The notes: a model not told the origin generated them from the letters alone. 54,795 bases of DNA from an uncultured Methylophilaceae bacterium (GCA_903899965.1 CAIULB010000026.1:1-54795); one strand, 5' to 3'; counted from the first letter of the stretch, positions 8,329-18,494 are shown. Numbers and translations are program-made.

Positions 8329-10377
8329 CTAGACCTTCACCAATTCCTCTCCACGACTCAGCCAGCGATCCAAATGCTTTTGCGCTTCAATAGGATGTTT
8401 TTGGAGCAAATCATCTGCCAAGGACTGGGCTTGTTCCAGTAAATCAGCATCCCGCTCTAGATCGGCAATTTTAAGCATGGGTGTGCCACTTTGGCGAATA
8501 CCTAAAAATTCACCCGGTCCACGCAGATGCAAATCTGCTTGCGCGATTTCAAACCCATCGCTACTTTCGTAGATAATTTTTAGTCTTGCGCGGGCTGTTT
8601 CCGAAAGCGGTGTTTGATAGATGAGGATACAAGCACTCTTTGCGGCGCCACGTCCGACGCGGCCACGTAACTGATGGAGTTGGCTCAAGCCCATGCGTTC
8701 CGCATGCTCAATGACCATCAGGCTTGCATTGGGCACATCCACACCCACCTCAATCACCGTCGTTGCGACAAGTAACTGAATATCACCCGCACTAAACTCT
8801 GCCATCACAGTCTGTTTTTCCGCGGATTTCATCCGGCCGTGTACCAAGCCCACCCTTAAATCAGGAAAGGTTTGTTGTAAATGCTCAAACGTATCCAAAG
8901 CCGTTTGGAGTTGTAAGACTTCCGACTCTTCAATGAGTGGGCATACCCAGTAAGCCTGTGCGCCCTTACTACACGCTGCTCTCACCCGCTCCACAATTTC
9001 ATCACGCCGCGCATCAGAAACTAATTTAGTCGCAATTGGCGTCCGGCCTGGCGGTAGCTCATCAATCACCGAGACATCTAGATCCGCAAAGTAACTCATC
9101 GAGAGAGTGCGCGGAATTGGCGTCGCAGACATCATGAGCTGATGTGGCGCACTCACGTCATCAGTCTGCCCTTTTTGACGCAAGGAAAGACGTTGCTCCA
9201 CACCAAAGCGATGCTGCTCATCGACGACGACTAAACCTAACTTATTGAATTGCACTTGTGCCTGGAACAAAGCATGCGTGCCAATGGCTAACCGGGCATC
9301 GCCACTTGCCATGGCCTCCAAAGAGGCTGTTCTATCTTTTTTACCTTGACTGCCAGAAAGCCATGCAACTTGAATATCCAAAGGTGCTAGCCAATGCAAC
9401 ATTTTTTGATAATGCTGTTCGGCCAAGATTTCGGTCGGCGCCATGATGGCTACCTGATAACCGTTTTCAATCGCCTGCAATGCAGCGAGCATTGCAACAA
9501 TGGTTTTGCCACTTCCCACATCACCCTGCAATAAACGTTGCATTGGATATGGGCGGCTTAAGTCCTGACTAATTTCCTTGACCACGCGTTGCTGTGCATT
9601 GGTGAGACCAAACGGCAATGTGCTCAACAGTTGCGGGATTAAGGTAGCGGAGTGTTTTAAAACTGGGGCGCCCAGCTCACGTCTTTTAGCGTAATGCTGA
9701 CGCATGGAGAGTTGCTGCGAGATTAACTCATCAAGCGCTAAGCGACGCCACTCGAGATTGGAGCGATTTTCCATGGCCTGCAAGTTAGCCTCTGGTGGCG
9801 GGTTGTGCAAAAACTCAAGACTAGCCTTGAAGCTGGGCGTTTGTTTTGCATAGATCTCTTGCGGGAGGGTCTCACTAACGTCACCATTATTTAAAGCCCA
9901 GGTCACCCATTTACGAATACTTGGCTGGCTTAAGCCAGCGGTGGTTGGATACACCGGCGTCAGCGTTTGTTTCACTGCGGTCGTTTCCCGCACAGCACGC
10001 GTTTGCGGGTGGACCATCTCATATCCAAAGTAGCCGTGACGTACATCACCCAAGGCTCGAATACGGGTACCCTCTTTAAGGGCGGCGATTTGACTTGGAT
10101 AGAAATTCAGAAAACGCAAAAAGATATCGCCCGAGCCATCAGACAAACGAGCGATTAAAGATTTACGTGGTTTATAGTTCACTTCAAGGTGAATGATTTC
10201 ACCTTCCACCTGCGCTTGCTCACCAAGACGTAGTTCACGTACGGCACTGATATGGGTTTCATCTACATATCGCAGCGGCATATGGAGCAATAAGCCCTGC
10301 ACATCGTGAATACCCAGCTTATGCAAGCCCGATAGAACGGGTTTGGTGATGCCTTTGATGTCAGCGAGTTTAGTCAA
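8329..10377 (-). CDS. recG: ATP-dependent DNA helicase RecG
   Basis: Remodels stalled replication forks and branched DNA. The 682 residues comprise an N-terminal wedge/OB domain (roughly 1-190), a helicase core with Walker A GDVGSGKT (285-292), DEQH box (386-389) and motif VI region QLRGRVGRG, and the C-terminal RecG segment. Translation appears to start at TTG (10377); the frame is closed by a stop six codons upstream and holds no ATG there. ridA ends 15 bases before, so the genes are probably cotranscribed. Confidence 0.96.
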   Translation of the reverse strand: MTKLADIKGITKPVLSGLHKLGIHDVQGLLLHMPLRYVDETHISAVRELRLGEQAQVEGEIIHLEVNYKPRKSLIARLSDGSGDIFLRFLNFYPSQIAALKEGTRIRALGDVRHGYFGYEMVHPQTRAVRETTAVKQTLTPVYPTTAGLSQPSIRKWVTWALNNGDVSETLPQEIYAKQTPSFKASLEFLHNPPPEANLQAMENRSNLEWRRLALDELISQQLSMRQHYAKRRELGAPVLKHSATLIPQLLSTLPFGLTNAQQRVVKEISQDLSRPYPMQRLLQGDVGSGKTIVAMLAALQAIENGYQVAIMAPTEILAEQHYQKMLHWLAPLDIQVAWLSGSQGKKDRTASLEAMASGDARLAIGTHALFQAQVQFNKLGLVVVDEQHRFGVEQRLSLRQKGQTDDVSAPHQLMMSATPIPRTLSMSYFADLDVSVIDELPPGRTPIATKLVSDARRDEIVERVRAACSKGAQAYWVCPLIEESEVLQLQTALDTFEHLQQTFPDLRVGLVHGRMKSAEKQTVMAEFSAGDIQLLVATTVIEVGVDVPNASLMVIEHAERMGLSQLHQLRGRVGRGAAKSACILIYQTPLSETARARLKIIYESSDGFEIAQADLHLRGPGEFLGIRQSGTPMLKIADLERDADLLEQAQSLADDLLQKHPIEAQKHLDRWLSRGEELVKV

Positions 10378-10392
10378 TCCAGTGTGTAGAAA

Positions 10393-10776
10393 TTAAGCGT
10401 TCAGCTCAATCACACCATCTGCCTCAACCAATGCACCGCGAGGTAATGAAGCCACACCAACCGCTGCACGTGCTGGGTATGGCTGTGTGAAATATTCCGC
10501 CATGATGGTATTCACCAGCGCGAAATTTGAAAGATCTGTTAAGAAAATATTCAATTTCACGATGTCTGCCAATGAGCCACCTGATGCTTCAGCAACGGCT
10601 TTTAAATTAGTAAATACGCGATGCACTTGTGCCTCAATGCCGTCCACCATTTCCATCGAAGCTGGCTCTAGACCGATTTGACCAGATAAATAAACGGTAC
10701 TGCCAACTTTAACGGCTTGTGAATAAGTGCCAATAGCTTGCGGGGCACCATCTGTATCAATAATTTGCTTGCTCAT
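10393..10776 (-). CDS. ridA: reactive enamine/imine deaminase RidA
   Basis: Hydrolyses reactive 2-aminoacrylate-type imines made by PLP enzymes. The 127-residue protein carries the family signature around [19 protein letters not shown], whose first Arg binds the substrate carboxylate, and ends VEADGVIEL. An AGGA site stands seven bases before the ATG. The usual betaproteobacterial order spoT-ridA-recG is kept here, but a flavin-oxidase-like gene is inserted between spoT and ridA. Confidence 0.94.
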   Translation of the reverse strand: MSKQIIDTDGAPQAIGTYSQAVKVGSTVYLSGQIGLEPASMEMVDGIEAQVHRVFTNLKAVAEASGGSLADIVKLNIFLTDLSNFALVNTIMAEYFTQPYPARAAVGVASLPRGALVEADGVIELNA

Positions 10777-10829
10777 TACTTTTTCCTAGATATTAAGTGA
10801 TTAAAAATTGAGTCTTAATTTTGATATTT

Positions 10830-11462
10830 TTAGTTACGATTAATGGCCGCGAGGACATCTTGCTCATTACTTGCCAAGTGCGCATCTTTAGGTGGCAATA
10901 CATCGGCCACAATTTCCAATTTCTTCCATGGTGCATCCGGGGTCGCACACTGGGCTTTTGGTACAAAAGCGGATTCTTCAACTAGTGCCATTTTGTGAAT
11001 ATAGCGCGGACAGTTCGGGAAGGTTTCTCGGACAGCAACACGCACCACCAAGACCGCCTCTGGCCAATTTGAAAGAAGCGGATCATTTTCAGTAATGCTA
11101 GCAAGGCCGTTCACACGAACACGTGCTTGTTTGTTAAAGTCCACAAATAACAAGCCTACCTGACCATTAACAAGCACATTACCCGCCGACATAAACATGC
11201 CATTACCATCATAAATTGGAAACGCAAGCGTTGTGGGATCAACGACTTTCACCAAGCCCTTTTGGCCACCTTTATATGAGCAGTTAGCTTGGCCTTTATC
11301 ATCCACCGTCGCCAAGAAAAACATGTTCTGGGCTTCTATAAATTCCGCATCTAAAGGATTAATTTCTGGGGCAATGATTCCAGCATGCAGCCTGTCTGCC
11401 AATGGGACCGTTTCAAACGTCTCTTGCAATTGTCGCTGCCCTTGATTGAAGTATTCGCTCAT
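10830..11462 (-). CDS. pyridoxamine 5'-phosphate oxidase-family protein, substrate unknown
   Basis: The 210-residue protein has the split-barrel FMN-binding fold of this superfamily: a strand segment NMFFLATVDDKGQANCSYKG near residue 50, and a later VGLLFVDFNKQARVRVNG. It is not PdxH, since the PdxH C-terminal substrate motifs are missing. I choose ATG 11462 because AAAGG lies seven bases upstream; an ATG at 11477 would add five residues and include that site. It sits between spoT and ridA, a possible link to PLP-related damage control with RidA, but that is inference. Confidence 0.8.
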   Translation of the reverse strand: MSEYFNQGQRQLQETFETVPLADRLHAGIIAPEINPLDAEFIEAQNMFFLATVDDKGQANCSYKGGQKGLVKVVDPTTLAFPIYDGNGMFMSAGNVLVNGQVGLLFVDFNKQARVRVNGLASITENDPLLSNWPEAVLVVRVAVRETFPNCPRYIHKMALVEESAFVPKAQCATPDAPWKKLEIVADVLPPKDAHLASNEQDVLAAINRN

Positions 11463-11514
11463 GCCTTTACCTTTCACTGCTTTGATTAGATGGGGTAAAT
11501 CTTAACACTACCTT

Positions 11515-13746
11515 TTATTGCGCTCTTTGTTCCGCTCCCGCGCCTTTTGTTCGGTTCATCCGCACCACATCTGGAATTTTACGTAGTCGGCGCATGAGGT
11601 CGGCTAAGTGCACACGGTCTTGCACCTGTACGGTAAATAAAATATTGGTGTAGGTGCTGTTATCAGACTCTTCCATACTGATGTTATCAATATTAGAGTT
11701 TGCATCCGCAATCGCAGACGCAATGGTTGCCAACATCCCCGGCTTGTTCGCCGCTGCAATTTTAAGATTGGCCTTATATAAGCGCTTAGACTCTGGATCC
11801 CACTCGACATCGAGCCACTTGTCTGGATCAACACGGAATTTACGGATGGATGGGCAATCGTGCGTATGAATCACAAGGCCCTTATCTTTATTAATAAAGC
11901 CTAAAATCGGATCGCCTGGGATGGGACGACAACATTGCGCAAATTGCACCGCCATACCTTCTGTCCCACGAATAGTGATTGTACCTAGTGGCTTATTTGG
12001 GTGTTTTGCATGGCGTTCGCCATGCTCTTCGCCCATCGCCATCAACTGATGGGCGACCATTACGTTCAAGCGTTTACCTAGACCAATGTCGGTGAGAATC
12101 TCTTCTTTATTTTGAGCACCATAATCACGCAATAATTTTTGCCATTGGGACTCATCAATCTTGCTCGCATCAGTATGGAGCGCACGAAGGGCTTGGTTAA
12201 GCATGCGCTCACCAAGGTGAGCAGACTCTGTGGATTGCATCGATTTTAAGAAGTGACGGATATGGGCACGCGCTTTTCCTGACACCACGTAATTCAGCCA
12301 GGCTGGATTAGGATGTGCATGCGCTGCGGTAATAATTTCCACATGATCACCGTTTCTCAATTCTGATCTTAATGGCGCCAACTCTTGATTGATTTTGACT
12401 GCAACGCAGCGATTGCCAATGTCGGTATGCACCGCATACGCAAAATCGACAGCAGTCGCTCCTTTTGAGAGGGCAAGAATTTTGCCTTTAGGCGTGAACA
12501 CATAGACTTCGTCTGGGAATAAATCGACCTTTAGATGCTCTAAGAACTCTAAAGAGTCAGCACTTTCAGATTGGATATCGAGCAAACGCTGTAACCATTG
12601 ATGCGTCTGTTGCTGCATCGCGGTGAAATCTGCATCTGTCGTTTTATATAGCCAATGCGCCGCAACGCCTGCTTCCGCGATGTTGTGCATTTCTTCGCTA
12701 CGAATTTGAATTTCAATTGGCGTCCCAAATGGACCGAACAAAGTCGTATGCAATGACTGATAGCCGTTGGCTTTAGGGATTGCGATGTAATCTTTGAACT
12801 TACCTGGAATCGGCTTATACAAGCCATGCAAAACGCCAAGCGCTGCATAACAAGCAGGTAAATCTTTCACAATTAAACGGAAACCATAAATATCAAAGAT
12901 CTGTGAAAACGCGATGGTTTTACCCGTCATCTTTTTGTAAATGCTATAAAGATGCTTTTCACGGCCTGATACGTCAGCCTCAATCTTCATCTCAGCCAAG
13001 CGCGCCTTAATGGCATCTAAAATCTTACCGACCACTTCTTTGCGGTTGCCGCGTGCCGCCAAAATCGCTTTAGAAAGCACACCGTAACGCATCGGGTAAT
13101 GGTTTTTAAAGCTCAAGTCCTCGAGCTCTTGATAGATATCATTAAGCCCCAAACGGTTAGCAATTGGTGCGTAGATTTCTAAGGTTTCCCGCGCAATACG
13201 ACGGCGCTTGTCTGGCTTCATAACATCTAGGGTTTGCATGTTGTGCAAACGGTCCGCGAGCTTGACCAGAATCACTCGCACATCTTGCGACATAGCGAGT
13301 AGCATTTTTCTGAAGTTTTCAGCTTGCGCTTCTGTCGCGCTTTGGAATTCAATTTTATCGAGCTTAGATAGACCATCAACAAGCTCGGCCACTTGGGTAC
13401 CAAACTTATCACTCACCTCTTCTTTGGTGATGCCGGTATCTTCAACCACATCATGGAGTAGCGCCGCAACAATGGTTGGGGTATCAAGATGTAAACCCGC
13501 CAATATCAAAGCGACCGACACTGGGTGTGTAATATAAGGCTCACCGCTTTTACGCATTTGGCCTTGGTGTGCTGCATCGCCAAAGCGATAAGCTTCCCAA
13601 ACTTGCTCGATATCTGAAGGTTTAAGGTATTTCTTGAGGGCTAACGTGAGTTGCGAATCTTCACGATCCGCGGGTAACAACGGCGCAGCAGGTTTTAGAA
13701 ACTCTGCCGCGCGTTTTCCTGCATGATGACTTTTATCATTGGGCAT
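11515..13746 (-). CDS. spoT: bifunctional (p)ppGpp synthetase/hydrolase
   Basis: Makes and breaks the alarmone (p)ppGpp. The order along 743 residues is an HD hydrolase domain with intact HD pair (His98-Asp99 in LLHDVVEDT), a synthetase domain (about 270-340, with YGFRLIVKD and ANGYQSLHTT), TGS (about 405-470), zinc-finger/helical region (CCRPIPGDPI) and a C-terminal ACT domain. The intact HD pair marks it as SpoT/Rel type rather than RelA. It follows rpoZ, and the rRNA promoters at the left edge of the window are the kind of target ppGpp acts on. Confidence 0.96.
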   Translation of the reverse strand: MPNDKSHHAGKRAAEFLKPAAPLLPADREDSQLTLALKKYLKPSDIEQVWEAYRFGDAAHQGQMRKSGEPYITHPVSVALILAGLHLDTPTIVAALLHDVVEDTGITKEEVSDKFGTQVAELVDGLSKLDKIEFQSATEAQAENFRKMLLAMSQDVRVILVKLADRLHNMQTLDVMKPDKRRRIARETLEIYAPIANRLGLNDIYQELEDLSFKNHYPMRYGVLSKAILAARGNRKEVVGKILDAIKARLAEMKIEADVSGREKHLYSIYKKMTGKTIAFSQIFDIYGFRLIVKDLPACYAALGVLHGLYKPIPGKFKDYIAIPKANGYQSLHTTLFGPFGTPIEIQIRSEEMHNIAEAGVAAHWLYKTTDADFTAMQQQTHQWLQRLLDIQSESADSLEFLEHLKVDLFPDEVYVFTPKGKILALSKGATAVDFAYAVHTDIGNRCVAVKINQELAPLRSELRNGDHVEIITAAHAHPNPAWLNYVVSGKARAHIRHFLKSMQSTESAHLGERMLNQALRALHTDASKIDESQWQKLLRDYGAQNKEEILTDIGLGKRLNVMVAHQLMAMGEEHGERHAKHPNKPLGTITIRGTEGMAVQFAQCCRPIPGDPILGFINKDKGLVIHTHDCPSIRKFRVDPDKWLDVEWDPESKRLYKANLKIAAANKPGMLATIASAIADANSNIDNISMEESDNSTYTNILFTVQVQDRVHLADLMRRLRKIPDVVRMNRTKGAGAEQRAQ

Positions 13747-13782
13747 GTCAGGTCATCTACAACAAATGAAGACAACCGTGAA

Positions 13783-13995
13783 TTAAGCGTGACCGCGGTT
13801 CAATACTTCCAAGCCAACTTTACCTGCTGCAATTTCACGCAAAGCTAAAACTGTTGGTTTGTCTTTTTGACCGTAAGTCGTTACTAATGGCTCTGAACCA
13901 TTCGCTAATTGACGCGCGCGATACGCAGCAACTAAAGTCAATTGAAAGCGATTTGGGATTTTTTCTAGACAATCATCTACTGTCATTCTAGCCAT
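13783..13995 (-). CDS. rpoZ: RNA polymerase omega subunit
   Basis: Small subunit that helps assemble RNA polymerase and forms one ppGpp-binding site with beta-prime. The 70-residue protein has the family start [17 protein letters not shown] and the helix with YRARQLANG. An AGGAG site is placed seven bases before the ATG. It lies between gmk and spoT, the classic order. Confidence 0.97.
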   Translation of the reverse strand: MARMTVDDCLEKIPNRFQLTLVAAYRARQLANGSEPLVTTYGQKDKPTVLALREIAAGKVGLEVLNRGHA

Positions 13996-14025
13996 GGTAA
14001 TACTCCTGAATTGTAGTAAGAAAAC

Positions 14026-14634
14026 TTAAACGAGACCTTTAATCAACGCCACATTTCGCGTTAATTGGGTAGTGCATTTGAGGCGCTGCGTACGGACTAT
14101 CGCCGCCAAATCTTGCAACGACTCTTCAAATTTGTCGTTAATTGTAACATAGTCGAACTCCCCCACGTGGCTCATCTCGTCACGTGCCGCAGCTAATCGC
14201 TTGATAATCACTTCCTCACTATCTTGGCCTCGACCTCGTAAGCGAGACTCAAGCTCAGTGATGGATGGTGGCAAAATAAAAATGCTGATCGCCGATGGAT
14301 AAAGTTTGCGCACCTGCGCCGCCCCTTGCCAGTCAATTTCCAAGATCAAATCATTGTCAGCAGCCAAGGCTTCACCAACGCGCGTTTGAGAAGTGCCATA
14401 ACGTGCACCGTGCACATGCGCACTCTCTAAAAAATCACCTTCGCTCAACATCTTCAAAAATGTTGCATCATCCACAAAATGATAATGCTCGCCATTTACC
14501 TCACCTGGACGTGGTTGGCGGGTGGTGTATGACACCGAAAGTTTGATCTGTGAGTCTCTCGCAAGAAGTTCTCGTACCAGGCTCGTTTTGCCTGCACCGG
14601 ACGCTGCGGTGATAATAAATAAATTGCCTGACAT
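14026..14634 (-). CDS. gmk: guanylate kinase
   Basis: Converts GMP to GDP with ATP. P-loop AASGAGKTSL lies near the N-terminus, followed by the GMP-binding SVSYTTRQPRPGEVNGEHYHF region. Length 202 is typical. It is part of yicC-gmk-rpoZ-spoT, which ties guanine nucleotide supply to ppGpp synthesis; the gap to yicC is ten bases. Confidence 0.97.
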   Translation of the reverse strand: MSGNLFIITAASGAGKTSLVRELLARDSQIKLSVSYTTRQPRPGEVNGEHYHFVDDATFLKMLSEGDFLESAHVHGARYGTSQTRVGEALAADNDLILEIDWQGAAQVRKLYPSAISIFILPPSITELESRLRGRGQDSEEVIIKRLAAARDEMSHVGEFDYVTINDKFEESLQDLAAIVRTQRLKCTTQLTRNVALIKGLV

Positions 14635-14644
14635 GACCTTACCT

Positions 14645-15511
14645 TTATTCTATATTCTGAATTTGTTCACGCATCTGTTCAATCAACACCTTCAAGCTCA
14701 TCGACGCTTGCGATACCTCTGTCGAGACTGATTTAGATCCCAAGGTATTGGCTTCTCTATTCAGCTCTTGCATCAGAAAATCCAAGCGCTTACCCGCCGC
14801 TTGATCAGCATCTAAAATACGTTTCACTTCACTGACATGCGCTGTTAATCTTGTGAGTTCTTCATCCACATCAATCTTCTGTGCGAACAAGACCAACTCT
14901 TGACGCACTCGATCTTCATCCACACTTTTTAACGCTTCTTGCAGTTTTGCGGTGAGCTTTTCTTGATACGCTTTCACCTGCATTGGTAATAATGGCTTCA
15001 CCGTAGCGACGATTTTCTCAGCGTCTACCAAACGTTCAAGAATGAGTGCCTTCATCTTTTCACCTTCACGCGCGCGTGAGGCGGTCATGTCCTCTAGAAT
15101 TTGTTTGAGCGCACTTTTAATTTCCTCTGCCAGCTGTGCATTATCACCCTGCTGGTTTTGCACAACACCAGGCCAATGCAAAATCTCAGAAACGGAAAGT
15201 GCTTGGCTGTCTGGAAAGCGCTGATGAATTTTCGTGGCCACTTCAGATAAACTGGTGAGGACCTCTTCATCCAAAGATAGTGCTTTATCCGCAGCTCCGC
15301 GCTGAACTAGGCTCATGCGACATTCCACTTTACCGCGACCTAATTTTGCTGAAATCATTTCACGCACAACAGGTTCGAAACTGCGTAAATTCTCATCAAG
15401 CTTCATATGAAGCTCTAGATAGCGATGGTTAACTGAACGTAGTTCAACCACCAATACCCCATTCGTCATTTGCCTTTCAAGTGAGGCAAAACCTGTCATG
15501 CTATAAATCAT
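14645..15511 (-). CDS. yicC: YicC-family endoribonuclease
   Basis: YicC/YloC proteins are endoribonucleases; in E. coli YicC acts on a small RNA. The 288-residue protein shows the start MIYSMTGFAS, the central EVKRILDADQAAGKRLDFLMQE-like DUF1732 helix and the ending with ELNREANTLGSKS. It is the first gene of the minus-strand run leading to spoT and is divergent from rph, another RNA-processing gene. Confidence 0.93.
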   Translation of the reverse strand: MIYSMTGFASLERQMTNGVLVVELRSVNHRYLELHMKLDENLRSFEPVVREMISAKLGRGKVECRMSLVQRGAADKALSLDEEVLTSLSEVATKIHQRFPDSQALSVSEILHWPGVVQNQQGDNAQLAEEIKSALKQILEDMTASRAREGEKMKALILERLVDAEKIVATVKPLLPMQVKAYQEKLTAKLQEALKSVDEDRVRQELVLFAQKIDVDEELTRLTAHVSEVKRILDADQAAGKRLDFLMQELNREANTLGSKSVSTEVSQASMSLKVLIEQMREQIQNIE

Positions 15512-15628
15512 TACGTGTGATTCCTTTTAAGAGTCTAGATGGTATCAAATCTAGTCACCTTCACGCCATGAATAACAAGATATTTCTAGCTTATAATGAT
15601 CACCTCAAGCAAAAAATTAGGAAACATG

Positions 15629-16360
15629 ATGTCAGCCAATACTTCACGCCCAAGTGGGCGCGCAAACAACCAATTACGTACCGTTGAGATTATTCGTAAT
15701 TACACCAAACATGCCGAGGGTAGTGTATTGGTGAAATTTGGTGACACGCATGTGCTTTGCACAGCAAGTGTTGAAGAAAAAGTCCCTGGCTTTTTAAAGG
15801 GCAAAGGCCAGGGCTGGGTGACGGCAGAGTACGGAATGCTACCTCGCTCAACAGGAAGCCGCATGGATCGTGAGGCGGCTCGTGGCAAACAATCTGGCCG
15901 CACACAAGAAATTCAGCGCTTAATTGGCCGCAGCTTACGTGCCATTATTGATTTAGAAAAGCTCGGCGAGCGCAGCATTCAAATTGACTGTGACGTCATT
16001 CAAGCCGACGGCGGTACGCGTACAGCAAGTATTACGGGTGCCTATGTTGCACTTCAAGATGCGATTTCATATCTCCTTAAGAAAGAACTAATCAAAGCTT
16101 CTCCATTAAAAGATTCTGTGGCGGCGATTTCGGTGGGGGTTTATAAGGGCACAGCAGTCCTAGATCTCGATTACATTGAGGACTCTGACTGTGATACCGA
16201 CATGAATGTGGTGATGACAGGCAATGGTGGCTTCGTCGAGATTCAAGGTACTGCTGAGGGTGAGCCATTTAGTCATGCAGACATGACCGCAATGCTCAGT
16301 CTTGCACATGCGGGTATTGAAGCACTTTCTATCAAACAGAAGCAATCCTTGGGTTTGTAA
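15629..16360 (+). CDS. rph: ribonuclease PH
   Basis: Phosphate-dependent 3'-5' exonuclease that trims tRNA 3' ends. The 243-residue protein has RPSGRA..QLR near the start, [22 protein letters not shown] and the [13 protein letters not shown] active-site region. Of the tandem ATGs, 15629 is favoured because AGGA (15619-15622) lies six bases before it; 15626 is possible. A TATAAT -10 (15592-15597) lies upstream with a poor -35. Its stop overlaps the rdgB start (TAATG). Confidence 0.96.
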   Translation: MSANTSRPSGRANNQLRTVEIIRNYTKHAEGSVLVKFGDTHVLCTASVEEKVPGFLKGKGQGWVTAEYGMLPRSTGSRMDREAARGKQSGRTQEIQRLIGRSLRAIIDLEKLGERSIQIDCDVIQADGGTRTASITGAYVALQDAISYLLKKELIKASPLKDSVAAISVGVYKGTAVLDLDYIEDSDCDTDMNVVMTGNGGFVEIQGTAEGEPFSHADMTAMLSLAHAGIEALSIKQKQSLGL

Positions 16361-16977
16361 TGCAACTACCTTTCAATAAACTCGTCATTGCATCAGGTAA
16401 CAAGGGCAAGCTCAAAGAGCTGGCCCATTTGCTCGCGCCGCTTGGCTTGGAGATCATCCCACAGGCTGAACTTAACGTACCTGAAGCAGAAGAACCTTAC
16501 GCAACGTTTATTGAAAACGCATTAGCGAAGGCGCGCCATGCCAGCAAAATAACGGGCTTACCAGCCCTCGCAGATGATTCTGGTTTATGTTTGGATGCAC
16601 TTCAAGGTGCACCGGGGGTAATCTCGGCACGTTACGCTTGCGAAACATCTGACACACCAAAATCCGATGCGCGCAATAATGAAAAATTATTGGCCGTGAT
16701 GACAGACGAAAAGAATCGTCATGCGCATTTTTATTGTGTGATTGTATTAGTGCGCCATGAACATGATCCCGAACCAATCATTGCGGAAGGAGTCTGGGCT
16801 GGAGAGATTTTAACGGCGCTTAAGGGCGAAGATGGCTTTGGTTATGATCCTTTATTTTTGGATGCCAAAACAGGTAAAACCGTTGCAGAGCTGCCCTTAG
16901 AGATCAAAAGTCGCATCAGCCATCGCGGCCATGCCATGACAAAACTGCTACAAAAATTAGAAAGACTTGTCGCATGA
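16360..16977 (+). CDS. rdgB: XTP/dITP diphosphatase (RdgB/HAM1)
   Basis: Removes non-canonical purine triphosphates (dITP, XTP) from the nucleotide pool. The 205-residue protein has the SGNKGKLKE substrate loop near residue 12, GEDGFGYDPLF, and the SHRG ending motif. It is coupled to rph by a one-base overlap and to the next small gene by ATGA, so the three are probably translated together. Confidence 0.96.
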   Translation: MQLPFNKLVIASGNKGKLKELAHLLAPLGLEIIPQAELNVPEAEEPYATFIENALAKARHASKITGLPALADDSGLCLDALQGAPGVISARYACETSDTPKSDARNNEKLLAVMTDEKNRHAHFYCVIVLVRHEHDPEPIIAEGVWAGEILTALKGEDGFGYDPLFLDAKTGKTVAELPLEIKSRISHRGHAMTKLLQKLERLVA

Positions 16978-17210
16978 GTGATGCAAACAAATCCAGTTGG
17001 CCAAAATGGGTACGCGATGACAAAAGCGTGGTCTCTTGCACAGAAAAAGTGAAAGTCATGACCGAGAACTTTGATGAGATAAAACAAATTGCTCAAGATG
17101 CATTCGAAGATGGCCTGCTCATGGAAGTATCTGAAACTCAGATGCGTGAAGCCTTGCACGCACTGGTAGATGGACTGATCAATCCTTACCAAAACAACGA
17201 TTCAAAATAG
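16974..17210 (+). CDS. small conserved-looking protein of 78 residues, unknown function
   Basis: The ATG overlaps the rdgB stop by four bases, and the gene ends 12 bases before hemW, so it is embedded in an rph-rdgB-hemW operon. The predicted protein is acidic and mostly helical, with a WPKWVRDDKSVVSCTEK start and a long helix centred on IKQIAQDAFEDGLLMEVSETQM. It has one cysteine and no signal peptide or membrane segment. I do not recognise a family and assign no role. The tight packing argues that it is a real gene. Confidence 0.78.
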   Translation: MSDANKSSWPKWVRDDKSVVSCTEKVKVMTENFDEIKQIAQDAFEDGLLMEVSETQMREALHALVDGLINPYQNNDSK

Positions 17211-17222
17211 CGTAAACAATCA

Positions 17223-18455
17223 ATGATTCCCATCATTCCGATTGAAAACATTGCGCCGCCAAACACTGAAGCGCCATTAGCTGGTAGCAATACCATCTCC
17301 GGCTTAAAGAACCCGCCACCCCTGTCACTCTATATTCATATTCCGTGGTGTGTACGTAAATGTCCTTATTGTGACTTTAACTCCCATGAAAATAAGCATA
17401 ACTTCTCGGAAGATGCTTATATTGATGCATTGGTTGCGGATTTAGAGCAAGCTACGCCCCTCGTCTGGGGCAGAAAAATCCGCAGCGTGTTTTTTGGCGG
17501 GGGCACACCGAGCTTATTTTCAGCAAAAGGCATTGACCGAATCTTAAGTCACGTCCGTATGCTCACCCCTTTAGAGTATGACGCAGAGATCACATTGGAA
17601 GCCAATCCTGGCACTGTCGATGCTGGTCACTTTGCAGGCTATAAAGACGCTGGCGTTAATCGACTTTCGATCGGCATTCAAAGTTTTGATAATCGCTACT
17701 TAACGGCACTAGGTAGAATTCACAACGAAAACGAAGCCATGAAAGCGGCAGAACTTGCCCTTGCCACCTTCGACAGCGTGAATTTAGATGTCATGTACGC
17801 GCTACCAAATCAAACCTTGGAAGACGCATTAAACGACGCGAAACGGGCTTGTTTACTTAACCCCAGCCATCTTTCTTTCTACCATTTAACCTTAGAGCCA
17901 AATACGCCATTCCACCGCAGCCCACCAAGCCTACCAGACGATGACACCAGCGCTTTGATGCAAGAACAGATTGAACAAATCTTAAATTCGAACGGTTATG
18001 AGCATTACGAAACCTCTGGCTTTGCTAAACCGGGTAAGCAATGTCGCCACAATCTCAACTATTGGACCTTTGGTGACTACCTGGGAATTGGTGCGGGCGC
18101 GCATAGTAAATTGAGTTTCCACGACAAGATTATTCGACAAACTCGCCATAAACATCCTAATCGCTATTTAGAACATGCGATCAAAGGTGAAGCTGTCGAC
18201 AGCGAGTGGGCAATTCCACGTGAGGAGTTAGGCTTTGAGTTTATGATGAACACGCTTCGCTTAACAGGTGGAACCCCGTTAAGCTTGCTAGAACAGCGCA
18301 CAGGCTTAAACATCAACGCCCTTGCCAACCAGCTCAGCGCTGCAGAAAAAAAAGGACTGCTCACGCAATCCCTCGACACTCAGAACCAGATTATCATTCA
18401 ACCCACATTAATGGGGCAGCGTTTTCTTAATGAGCTCTTGCAGATGTTTCTTTAA
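17223..18455 (+). CDS. hemW: radical SAM heme chaperone HemW
   Basis: HemN-like radical SAM protein now regarded as a heme chaperone rather than a coproporphyrinogen dehydrogenase. The CxxxCxxC motif CVRKCPYC (Cys43, Cys47, Cys50) binds the 4Fe-4S cluster; FFGGGTPSLF follows. It lacks the long N-terminal region of true HemN; the first 33 residues before SLYIHIPW are a short poorly conserved lead. The place after rdgB is the standard proteobacterial order. Confidence 0.94.
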   Translation: MIPIIPIENIAPPNTEAPLAGSNTISGLKNPPPLSLYIHIPWCVRKCPYCDFNSHENKHNFSEDAYIDALVADLEQATPLVWGRKIRSVFFGGGTPSLFSAKGIDRILSHVRMLTPLEYDAEITLEANPGTVDAGHFAGYKDAGVNRLSIGIQSFDNRYLTALGRIHNENEAMKAAELALATFDSVNLDVMYALPNQTLEDALNDAKRACLLNPSHLSFYHLTLEPNTPFHRSPPSLPDDDTSALMQEQIEQILNSNGYEHYETSGFAKPGKQCRHNLNYWTFGDYLGIGAGAHSKLSFHDKIIRQTRHKHPNRYLEHAIKGEAVDSEWAIPREELGFEFMMNTLRLTGGTPLSLLEQRTGLNINALANQLSAAEKKGLLTQSLDTQNQIIIQPTLMGQRFLNELLQMFL

Positions 18456-18494
18456 TTAGATCGCCCGACACCTCTATAGCGACCAATCAACAAC

